This document shows positions 16,416 through 23,543 of a stretch of DNA of 41,024 bases, piece by piece. Every line of letters starts with the position of its first letter. Positions within the stretch are counted from its first letter, which is position 1. This stretch comes from an uncultured Bacteroidales bacterium (GTDB lineage: Bacteria > Bacteroidota > Bacteroidia > Bacteroidales > Paludibacteraceae). The stretch lies in assembly GCA_902782665.1 (NCBI GenBank), contig CACZOA010000001.1, positions 1 to 41,024 of the forward strand, written 5' to 3'. Below the pieces are notes generated by a model. That model was not told where the DNA came from. It worked only from the letters and a program-made list of their open reading frames with translations, and ran no database searches. The position numbers and the translations under genes are program-made.

Positions 16416-16446
16416 TTGCATATCACCGCCACAAATATTATTTTTG
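16416..16446 (+). promoter_or_regulatory. Promoter of purU
   Basis: TTG at 16416-16418, 20-bp spacer, TATTTTTG at 16439-16446. The leader to the ATG at 16470 would be about 18 nt. Confidence 0.75.
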
Positions 16447-16469
16447 CAGAATAATAGAAATTAATTGAC

Positions 16470-17336
16470 ATGGAACAGAAAAGCAACACTGCTATACTAC
16501 TTATTCACTGTCCTGACCAGGAGGGTATCTTGGCTGCAGTGACCAGCTTCATAAACGTGAACAAGGGAAATATCCTTTACCTTGACCAACACGTGGATTA
16601 CCAGCAGAACACTTTCTTCACTCGTATCGAGTGGGATCTGACAAACTTTCTTATCCCTAGAGACAAATTAAACGAATATTTCTCGACATTGTTTGGTTCT
16701 CGCTACGATATGCAGTTCAATCTGTATTTCTCTGACATCAAACCTCGCATGGCAATATTCGTATCTAAAATGTCACATTGTCTGTTTGACATTCTTGCCC
16801 GTTATTCTGCAGGTGAACTTAATGTTGACATTCCTTTGATCATTTCAAACCATCCAGACTTGGCTTGGGTAGGAGAAAAATTCGGTATTCCATACCATGT
16901 GTTCCATGTGACTAAGGAAAACAAAGAGGAAATTGAGAAAGCAGAGATGGAACTTCTCGCTGAAAACAAAATCGACTTCATCGTTCTTGCTAGATATATG
17001 CAGATCATCAGCGAGAATATGATCAACTCATATCCTAACAAGATCATCAATATCCACCACTCATTCTTGCCTGCATTCGTGGGAGCCAAACCTTACCACC
17101 AGGCTTTTGAAAGAGGAGTGAAGATTATCGGAGCCACATCTCACTATGTGACTACAGAGCTTGATGCTGGTCCAATCATTGAGCAGGATGTCGCTCGCGT
17201 AACACATAAAGATTCGGTAAAAAGTTTCATCCACAAGGGTGAGGATTTGGAAAAAATCGTACTATCCCGTGCTGTGGAAAAACATATCGACAGAAAGGTG
17301 TTGGTCTACAAGAACAAGACCGTCGTATTCTCATAA
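16470..17336 (+). CDS. purU: Formyltetrahydrofolate deformylase
   Basis: 288 residues, the usual PurU length. It hydrolyses 10-formyl-tetrahydrofolate to formate and tetrahydrofolate, balancing one-carbon pools and feeding formate to purine synthesis. An N-terminal ACT domain (about 7-85, starting ILLIHCPDQEGI) is followed by a formyltransferase domain of the PurN type. The catalytic triad by comparison with PurN is Asn194 and His196 (INIHHSFLP) and Asp232 (TELDAGPI). It has its own promoter and is followed after 3 bp by a methyltransferase gene, so the two are cotranscribed. Confidence 0.94.
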   Translation: MEQKSNTAILLIHCPDQEGILAAVTSFINVNKGNILYLDQHVDYQQNTFFTRIEWDLTNFLIPRDKLNEYFSTLFGSRYDMQFNLYFSDIKPRMAIFVSKMSHCLFDILARYSAGELNVDIPLIISNHPDLAWVGEKFGIPYHVFHVTKENKEEIEKAEMELLAENKIDFIVLARYMQIISENMINSYPNKIINIHHSFLPAFVGAKPYHQAFERGVKIIGATSHYVTTELDAGPIIEQDVARVTHKDSVKSFIHKGEDLEKIVLSRAVEKHIDRKVLVYKNKTVVFS

Positions 17337-17339
17337 TCA

Positions 17340-18518
17340 ATGCAAAACTTTTTCTCTGCCGACACGCTAGACTTTATCGCCGCTCATCAAAATGATGATG
17401 TGGCGAAGTTGGCATTGAAATTCTCGTCGAACAAGGATATTGACATACGTGCCGCCTTACAACAGATTGAAGGCCGTCAGATCGCAAAGGCAAAATTGCC
17501 GACGTTCGCTAATACGGATGATATAGTTTATCCCGTCAAGCTGTCCATGGAGCAATGTTCCTCAGAGAAAACCGCTCTATATAAGCAATCAATTGCTGGC
17601 GACGGTGCAACAATGATAGATCTGACTTCGGGATTCGGGATAGACTTCTACTTTATCTCCCGCAATTTTCAAAATGCAGAATACGTGGAACGCAATGCAG
17701 AGCTATGCAGAATAGCATCCCATAATTTCAAGGCTCTCGGTGCGACGAACGTATCCACGACAAACGCAGACGGCATAGAACTGATAAAAGCATCAGCGTC
17801 TCACTATAATCTGATTTTTCTTGACCCTGCACGCCGCGACAAGAACGGCAAAAAGACTGTGGAGATAAAAGATTGTGAGCCAGACGTCGCTACACTTAAG
17901 GATATGCTTTTGAGCAAATGCGACCGTATGATGCTCAAGCTATCCCCGATGCTCGACATCAAATCAGCGATAAGAGATTTAGACTGTGTGGAAGAAGTAC
18001 ACGTAGTCGCGGTAGATAATGAATGCAAGGAACTACTTTTTGTATGCAAAAAGGATGCTGAATTCAAGCGGATCGTAGCAGCGAACATCAAAACAGATGG
18101 GAAGACGGAGATTTTGGAATCAACAGCATTGTCTTCAGGATGCCCAACATACAGCACTCCCCTCTCCTATCTCTACGAGCCTAATGTTGCGATTCTCAAA
18201 GCTAACATCTGCGATTGCTTAGCTTCTGATAAAATAAAAAAAATAGCTCCATTCAGCCATATATTCACATCTGATGAATTACACGAAAATTTTCCAGGCA
18301 GGAAATTTGAAGTGGAGAAAAGCTTTTCGATGAACAAAAAAGAGCTCAAAGAAAATCTTGACGGCATCAAACGGGCAAACATCACATGCAGGAATTTTCC
18401 TCTTCAGGCAGATGAACTGAGGAAAAAACTTGGAATAAAAGACGGTGGAGACAAATATATCATCGCCACCACAGATGAAAACGGAAACCATTTATTAACA
18501 ATTTGCAGAAAAGTATAA
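17340..18518 (+). CDS. Class I SAM-dependent methyltransferase with THUMP-like domain
   Basis: 392 residues. A helical N-terminal part (1-90) precedes a Rossmann methyltransferase core: motif I MIDLTSGFGIDFYFIS (about 97-112) and the catalytic-type LDPARRD motif (near 161-167), which resembles the DPPY/DPAR motif of RNA or DNA methylases. The C-terminal 90 residues match the THUMP-like domain seen in this Bacteroidetes family (GIKDGGDKYIIAT), which suggests an RNA substrate. The substrate is not known. It starts 3 bp after purU and is probably translated from the same mRNA. Confidence 0.82.
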   Translation: MQNFFSADTLDFIAAHQNDDVAKLALKFSSNKDIDIRAALQQIEGRQIAKAKLPTFANTDDIVYPVKLSMEQCSSEKTALYKQSIAGDGATMIDLTSGFGIDFYFISRNFQNAEYVERNAELCRIASHNFKALGATNVSTTNADGIELIKASASHYNLIFLDPARRDKNGKKTVEIKDCEPDVATLKDMLLSKCDRMMLKLSPMLDIKSAIRDLDCVEEVHVVAVDNECKELLFVCKKDAEFKRIVAANIKTDGKTEILESTALSSGCPTYSTPLSYLYEPNVAILKANICDCLASDKIKKIAPFSHIFTSDELHENFPGRKFEVEKSFSMNKKELKENLDGIKRANITCRNFPLQADELRKKLGIKDGGDKYIIATTDENGNHLLTICRKV

Positions 18519-18581
18519 CTGAAACAAAGCAAAGACGCACAGTGGCATACTTTTTGCAGTGTTTTGAGTGAAACAATAAAA

Positions 18582-19235
18582 ATGATGAGAAAACTATTTA
18601 CAGTAACTTGTGGCATTTTATGTGCTTCATTAGCATTCTCAGCCCCTGCTAAAGGAGGCAAAAAGAAAGGTGCAAGCTCAGCATTCACCGATGGTAGTGT
18701 TGTGATGGACATTACAATCGGTGCTCCTACCCATTCAGGTACAGAATTTCGTGAAGTTATGATTCCGCCTCTAACTTTGTGTGTAGATGGTGGTCTAACA
18801 AGCGTAGGAAAGAGCGGCAAGATGGCAATATCTTTAGGAGGTATGGCAAGTTACTACCTATATGACGTGTGGGGACGCCAGTATGGCTACAACTACCACG
18901 GCTATTACTACAACACCTCTCTATTCTACGACGCAGAGATGCACAATATTTTTGTGGCATTCCGTGGAGCGTTCCACTTCGACCCGACTGACCGCATTGA
19001 TGTATATGCAGGTTTGCTCATGGGTGGACACTGGAAGATTTGGAACTATGTTGATGGTCTTGATTTCCATAGCTACTATGGAGAGAACCCTACTCGCAAC
19101 AAGTTCTGTTTCGGTCCATTCTTAGGCGCAAGATTTTTTATATCGAATGCGTTCGGATTCAAAGCAGAGTTTGGTGCTGACTCAGGTAGCGGATTCCCAT
19201 ACGCTCAAGCCGGAATCTCATTCAAATTAAAATAA
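18582..19235 (+). CDS. Outer membrane beta-barrel-like protein
   Basis: About 217 residues from the ATG at 18582 (18585 is also possible). The longer frame begins at a TTG (18564) and is unlikely. The signal peptide MMRKLFTVTCGILC ends near FSAPA, followed by a short basic KGGKKKG segment. The mature part alternates hydrophobic and polar residues, rich in Gly, Tyr and Phe, with a strongly aromatic loop (YGYNYHGYYYNTS). It closes with AGISFKLK, typical of a small outer membrane barrel ending in beta strands. A TACTTTTTG sequence upstream is one base off the promoter consensus. The specific role is unknown. Confidence 0.7.
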   Translation: MMRKLFTVTCGILCASLAFSAPAKGGKKKGASSAFTDGSVVMDITIGAPTHSGTEFREVMIPPLTLCVDGGLTSVGKSGKMAISLGGMASYYLYDVWGRQYGYNYHGYYYNTSLFYDAEMHNIFVAFRGAFHFDPTDRIDVYAGLLMGGHWKIWNYVDGLDFHSYYGENPTRNKFCFGPFLGARFFISNAFGFKAEFGADSGSGFPYAQAGISFKLK

Positions 19236-19307
19236 GAAAGTTAGCACAACTATGTGGTATTCTCTTTTGAATCACTAAAGAGTCTCCACTATAGGAATGA
19301 AATAAGC

Positions 19308-19347
19308 AAACAGTCACCTTGGTTAAATATAGCCAAGGTGACTGTTT
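19308..19347. terminator. Terminator-like perfect inverted repeat
   Basis: A 15-bp perfect stem (19308-19322 with 19333-19347) with a 10-nt loop. The T tract is short (TTTCATTT), so termination is likely but not certain. A weaker hairpin (GTGG/CCAC with CTCTTT/AAAGAG) precedes it at 19252-19289. Confidence 0.65.
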
Positions 19348-19371
19348 CATTTATAAAAACTGAAAGAGACG

Positions 19372-19402
19372 TTGCATAATTAAAAAAGCATCCATATATT
19401 TG
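19372..19402 (+). promoter_or_regulatory. Promoter of the Rpn-family gene
   Basis: TTG at 19372-19374, 20-bp spacer, TATATTTG at 19395-19402. Leader of about 58 nt. Confidence 0.75.
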
Positions 19403-19466
19403 CATTCGAAATCGTTTAGTCAATTTATGATTAGACATAGTACAAAAAAACATTAACAAATAACCA

Positions 19467-20339
19467 ATGGGAACATACATTGATTTGAGGTGTGATTTCG
19501 GATTCAAATATTGTTTGTCCGACGAAATCATCATGAAATCCTTTCTAAATGCCATTCTGGAAGGAGACGAGGACACAATCACAAGTGTAAAGTTTGAAAA
19601 TGTGGAGATGCCAGCCTCTTTAAAGAGCAAGAGAGGCGTGACGTTCGACCTTCTATGCACCACAAACAAAGGGGACACAATTATGATCGAGATGCAGAAC
19701 TCTTGCCAGAAATTTTTCAAGACACGTGCCAACTTCTACGTCTACAAGCTCATGGACAACAAAATCAGCAAAGGCCTAAAGTGGATAAAAATGGAAGAAG
19801 ACATTTCAAAGATCATCGGAATCTTCATCATGGGAGAGACGATGGCTGGCATCGACAAGGTCGTGACACGCACTGGAGAGTGTGATCTCGACACAGGAGA
19901 TTTATTTTGGGACAGACATCGGAAATATTTTGTATCTTTGCCCAAGTTCTCTTTGGATGTCAACAACATAACCACAAGAGACATTTGGTTTGACTTCTTC
20001 AAAAATTTAGGACGTATGGAAAATATCGACCCATCAGTATACGACCGAGCAGACGAAGGACTTCTTCGGCTTATTGAAAAGGCAAAGATTGGAGCCCTTT
20101 CCGAAGAAGAATACAAAGTTTACGAAGCAAGTATGAAGATACTTGCCGACGAAATGGACATGGAGGAGCATGGATATGAAAGAGGTGTTGAGGTCGGCAG
20201 AAAAGAGGGAATTGAAGAAGGTAAGAAAGAAGGTATGATTTCAACAATCAAAATGTTAGTTGATGGAGGAATGCCTATTTCTGAAATAGCCAAACATCTG
20301 AAGATTTCCGATGAAGAACTTAATGCTTTGCTCGCGTAA
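19467..20339 (+). CDS. Rpn-family PD-(D/E)XK nuclease / putative transposase
   Basis: 290 residues. It begins with the conserved opening YIDLRCDFGFKYCLSDE of the PDDEXK_2 family. The nuclease core shows FDLLCTTNKGDTIMIEMQ, that is Asp followed by Glu-x-Gln, the usual active-site pattern. The C-terminus carries the family's typical ERGVEVGRKEGIEEGKKEG repeat and a small helical tail (ISEIAKHLKISDEEL). E. coli Rpn proteins are DNA nucleases that promote RecA-independent recombination. In Bacteroidetes these genes are abundant and often vary in number between strains. No inverted repeats or target duplications border it here, so it is not seen as part of an intact mobile element. Confidence 0.88.
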   Translation: MGTYIDLRCDFGFKYCLSDEIIMKSFLNAILEGDEDTITSVKFENVEMPASLKSKRGVTFDLLCTTNKGDTIMIEMQNSCQKFFKTRANFYVYKLMDNKISKGLKWIKMEEDISKIIGIFIMGETMAGIDKVVTRTGECDLDTGDLFWDRHRKYFVSLPKFSLDVNNITTRDIWFDFFKNLGRMENIDPSVYDRADEGLLRLIEKAKIGALSEEEYKVYEASMKILADEMDMEEHGYERGVEVGRKEGIEEGKKEGMISTIKMLVDGGMPISEIAKHLKISDEELNALLA

Positions 20340-20387
20340 AGACTCCATTTCTTTCATTAATAGAATTTAGAAATCAAGAATGTAATA

Positions 20388-20425
20388 CGAATTGTTCCAA
20401 ACACAGCATTGGAACTGTTCGTTTT
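20388..20425 (+). terminator. Terminator of the Rpn-family gene
   Basis: Stem GTTCCAA (20394-20400) with TTGGAAC (20409-20415), extended across a 2x2 internal loop by CGAA/TTCG, then TTTTATTG. Confidence 0.65.
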
Positions 20426-20481
20426 ATTGACAACAGATCCATTCTGTTTATAAAAGATAAGCGTTTTATCAACGCAATTGC

Positions 20482-21279
20482 ATGAAATATTATTTAGTCG
20501 CTGTGCTTTTCATGTTTTCATTAGTAGCAGTTTCACAAGAGAAAAGCACACATTCTCAGTCAATGGGATCAGTATCAGTTTACGACGATTACCACACAAA
20601 CTGCTCATTTTCCGCATCGCTCGAACAGACAGAAGTTTGTTTGGGCTATCACAACAGTTTCTTCCTGTCTGAATTGGGAGAAACCATAATCCACATATCT
20701 TTTCCGAAAGCGAACCTGACTCATAGCTACACATTGTCTGTTTTCGGCTATTCCGACTATAACGACATCTCTGCAAAAGCATCGTTGGCCCGTATGTTCA
20801 CACCACGCATGAGTGCTGGAATTTCAGCGGCATACCATCTTCATCACCATGTCGGGGCTGAAGATGGAATGTCTGGATTCTGTGTGGCTCCTGGTTTTTA
20901 TTGCTATTTCGCGGAAGACAATCTAATGGCTTGCTATGCTGAAATCAGAAACGAGCCAAAGGCTATTGAAAAAAATAAATTTGCATATGCGGCATTCGTA
21001 GCCTACAATCTAACTATCAACACCTATGTCGATTGGGCAACAGAAATAGGAGTCGAAAAAAATGAGTTCATCGGGAGAATGGGATTCAAATACAATATCG
21101 AAAAATTCAATCTACGTTGTGGTGCGAGTCTGATGCCGATCCGTCCGTCGGCAGGATTTGGATTGGACATTGATTGCTTCAACTTTTCTTATGCGGCCGA
21201 TTATTGCAGTTCCCTTGGCACACGTATGTCATTGGGATTAAAATGGAAAATCCAAAACAAAAAGAGTTATGCGAAATAG
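20482..21279 (+). CDS. Outer membrane protein paired with the HhH-barrel gene
   Basis: 265 residues, with a signal peptide MKYYLVAVLFMFSLVAVSQ and a mature part of alternating hydrophobic and polar residues (VCLGYHNSFF, ISAAYHLHHHVG, SAGFGLDIDCF, RMSLGLKWKI). A beta-barrel or beta-sandwich outer membrane protein is likely. The general pattern resembles PorP/SprF- or PorQ-like small barrels, but I cannot assign it. It overlaps the next gene by 11 bp, and the two are surely cotranscribed and probably work together. No consensus promoter was found immediately upstream. Confidence 0.65.
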   Translation: MKYYLVAVLFMFSLVAVSQEKSTHSQSMGSVSVYDDYHTNCSFSASLEQTEVCLGYHNSFFLSELGETIIHISFPKANLTHSYTLSVFGYSDYNDISAKASLARMFTPRMSAGISAAYHLHHHVGAEDGMSGFCVAPGFYCYFAEDNLMACYAEIRNEPKAIEKNKFAYAAFVAYNLTINTYVDWATEIGVEKNEFIGRMGFKYNIEKFNLRCGASLMPIRPSAGFGLDIDCFNFSYAADYCSSLGTRMSLGLKWKIQNKKSYAK

Positions 21280-23254
21280 TTTGACTATATTGTTCTGTTT
21301 GCTTTATGCAGTCGTTTTTGCCAACGAAGACAGCATCATCCTGAATTATATGGAAGAATTAGAAAATGCAGATGATGAGACAGAGGTGGACGTGGAACAG
21401 ATAGCTGATGAGATCACAGAACTATTGGCCAACGGAATAGAATTAAACACTGTAGATGAGGCATTTCTAAAAAAGATTCCTCTGCTTGGACAAAATGCGA
21501 TCAACAGCATCTTGCGTCATAGAGAATTGTACCGTCGATTCTATTCAATATACGAATTAAAAAATTGCGATGGAATTAGTGAGAAAGAGTTGGATTTTCT
21601 CAAACAATACGCATACATAAGAGACTGTGACAGCGTGAAACGGGATGACAGCTTCAACCAGATCCATGCTTCATTAACCACTTTTGCAGGGCGAATATTC
21701 CCTGACAAATCAGGATATAAAAGCGGCGCGAAAAATCCATATCTTGGCAATCCATGGCAAACGTATATCAAATTGAAAGTAACCGCTGGCTCAAAAATGT
21801 TCATGAATTTCAGTATGGAAGAAGACGCCGGGGAACGGTTCTTCAGCACCAACGACGGAATAACAGACTATACGTCGGCTAGCGTTGAATTGCGAAACAT
21901 CAAAATGTTTGATAAAATCATCGTTGGAGACTATCATGCGTCTTTCGCACAAGGACTTGTGATCGGAGGTTACAATCTAGGCAAGTCGAACTGCATCAAC
22001 GGAGATATATTATCCTACGAAGGTGTGACTCGACACTCTTCTACTTCCGAATACGGATTTCACAGAGGAGGAGGAGCCATGATTTCTCCTATAACCAAAC
22101 TTCAATTATCTCCTTTTTTTGCAATTCAAAAAGTAGACGCTAACTTGTCCGACTCATCCAGTATCACCAGTCTGAAAACAGACGGATACCACCGCACAAA
22201 GGCTGAACTTGCCAAGCGGAAAAACGCAGAACGTAAAGTGTTTGGAGGAAACATAAAATGGAAACAAAAGCGGTGGAGTGTCGGTGCTACCGGGATATAC
22301 TATAAATACAATCATATTCTCATTCCAAATTCACAACCATACAATATATTTCGCACCAGAAACCGCAAAGACAACTACGATGCGAGTGTGGACTACAAAG
22401 TGAAATTCAGGAACATCCAGTTATGTGGAGAGTTCGCTAAATCTGCCGACGGGGGATATGCCATGGTCAACCATGCACAGATTCACGCCAACAGCAGGAT
22501 GTCGTTTTCTTTGGTGCAACGGCACTACACGCCAGAATACAATGCGGATTTCGCCAATGCATTCGGAGAAAACAGTAGAAACCAAAATGAACGAGGAATG
22601 TTTATTGGAGCAGATTTGCTTCCTTATCCCCACGTACACTTGAGAGGATACATTGACGTTTATAGATTTGATTGGCTGAAATATCAAGTCATCGAACCGA
22701 GTGTCGGATCCGATTGTTTGGCGACCATAGACATCGGGTTGGGATATAACAGAAAATTGACAGCAAAATATCGCAAACACACAAAGTCATTGACAGACAA
22801 CAACAGCCGAGTGTTTGAAAAAGAGATGCACATATGGCGGTTAACCTACAAAGACGAAAGGCACACCACTGTCAACTATAAATCGATTGTGGAGGCAAAC
22901 AAACTGTTTGGATGGGGATATGTCGTGGCTCAAGATTTGACGTTATCCCGCCGCAATAAAAGGGCAAATATCTCTATCAGATATGCGTATTTCAATGCTC
23001 CTGAATACCAGAACAGGATATATCTCTCCGAAAAAGACGTCACAGGCTATTTTTCAATGCCTGTATTCTACGGTAAAGGCCATCACATCGGAGTGACTGG
23101 ACAATGGAAAATAACCCCACGTCTACAGATCTATGCGAAATATAGCGGATTATTTTATACCGATGGAAGAGAACAGATCGGAAGTCAAACCAACGAAATC
23201 ATCGAAGGCAATAAGTCCACCCAAATCAGATTCACTGTAGTTTGTTCGTTGTAA
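21269..23254 (+). CDS. Helix-hairpin-helix outer membrane barrel protein
   Basis: 661 residues. Signal peptide (1-18), an acidic helical segment (about 25-45, rich in Glu and Asp), then a ComEA-like double helix-hairpin-helix region (about 45-120: ELNTVDEAFLKKIPLLG, AINSILRHRELYRRFYSIYEL). The remaining 540 residues are Tyr/Phe/Gly-rich with alternating strands, ending FTVVCSL, consistent with an outer membrane beta-barrel. This architecture is common in Bacteroidetes, but its role is not established. The HhH part could bind DNA, raising the idea of DNA capture at the envelope. It overlaps the upstream barrel gene, which implies coordinated production. Confidence 0.8.
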   Translation: MRNSLTILFCLLYAVVFANEDSIILNYMEELENADDETEVDVEQIADEITELLANGIELNTVDEAFLKKIPLLGQNAINSILRHRELYRRFYSIYELKNCDGISEKELDFLKQYAYIRDCDSVKRDDSFNQIHASLTTFAGRIFPDKSGYKSGAKNPYLGNPWQTYIKLKVTAGSKMFMNFSMEEDAGERFFSTNDGITDYTSASVELRNIKMFDKIIVGDYHASFAQGLVIGGYNLGKSNCINGDILSYEGVTRHSSTSEYGFHRGGGAMISPITKLQLSPFFAIQKVDANLSDSSSITSLKTDGYHRTKAELAKRKNAERKVFGGNIKWKQKRWSVGATGIYYKYNHILIPNSQPYNIFRTRNRKDNYDASVDYKVKFRNIQLCGEFAKSADGGYAMVNHAQIHANSRMSFSLVQRHYTPEYNADFANAFGENSRNQNERGMFIGADLLPYPHVHLRGYIDVYRFDWLKYQVIEPSVGSDCLATIDIGLGYNRKLTAKYRKHTKSLTDNNSRVFEKEMHIWRLTYKDERHTTVNYKSIVEANKLFGWGYVVAQDLTLSRRNKRANISIRYAYFNAPEYQNRIYLSEKDVTGYFSMPVFYGKGHHIGVTGQWKITPRLQIYAKYSGLFYTDGREQIGSQTNEIIEGNKSTQIRFTVVCSL

Positions 23255-23272
23255 ATAAGGGGAACCTCAAAA

Positions 23273-23371
23273 ATGACAGACCTTGTGCAAGGAGGAAAAT
23301 ATATATCAATCAACAGAAGTGAAGCAGAAAGCAAAAACTTTTATAAATGGTTACGTAAATCATGGGGATAA
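23273..23371 (+). CDS. Possible 32-residue small protein
   Basis: A short frame (starts MTDLVQGGKY, ends KWLRKSWG) lies 18 bp after the HhH-barrel gene, preceded by AAGGGG. It ends at the terminator of the minus-strand small RNA candidate. It may be a real small protein, a remnant, or chance. There is no family match I can name. Confidence 0.2.
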   Translation: MTDLVQGGKYISINRSEAESKNFYKWLRKSWG

Positions 23372-23465
23372 ATAAAAAGCGTGGCATTTACACCACACAT
23401 TTTTTAGCCACACAGTATAAGTGTTGGGCTCCAGAGTGACGTTAACTCTGTAGACGGTCTTTTGA
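23371..23465 (-). ncRNA. Candidate small RNA of about 95 nt
   Basis: A consensus promoter (23471-23502) fires leftward into the gap between two convergent genes. The predicted transcript folds into three hairpins: 23432-23437 with 23445-23450; AGCC/GGCT plus ACAC/GTGT between 23406 and 23430; and a GC-rich stem 23379-23384 with 23393-23398 followed on the minus strand by a U run (23374-23378). Promoter, structure and terminator together define a discrete minus-strand RNA. No protein frame of note lies in it. The family is not recognised. Confidence 0.55.
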
Positions 23466-23470
23466 CATGG

Positions 23471-23502
23471 CAAAGATAACAAATATATTTAATAAGGCAC
23501 AA
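23471..23502 (-). promoter_or_regulatory. Promoter of the candidate small RNA
   Basis: On the minus strand: TTG (complement of 23500-23502), 21-bp spacer, TATCTTTG (complement of 23471-23478). The only thing downstream is the hairpin-rich gap. recQ ends upstream, at 23544. Confidence 0.6.
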
Positions 23503-23543
23503 CAAAATAAAGAACAATAAAATCATATATTATATTTCACGTC

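Noticed and set aside
20427-20454. TTGACA-16 bp-TATAAA resembling an E. coli sigma-70 promoter before the barrel gene
   Set aside because: Bacteroidetes primary sigma factors use TTG/TAnnTTTG elements. In AT-rich DNA this resemblance is likely chance.
20466-20475. TTATCAACG as a DnaA box
   Set aside because: Single imperfect copy, far from dnaA, with no cluster. It does not define an origin.
23379-23388. GCGTGGCATT shared with the 3' arm of the RNA at 13.4 kb as evidence of a third copy
   Set aside because: Only about ten bases match and the surroundings do not align. The match is too short to be meaningful.
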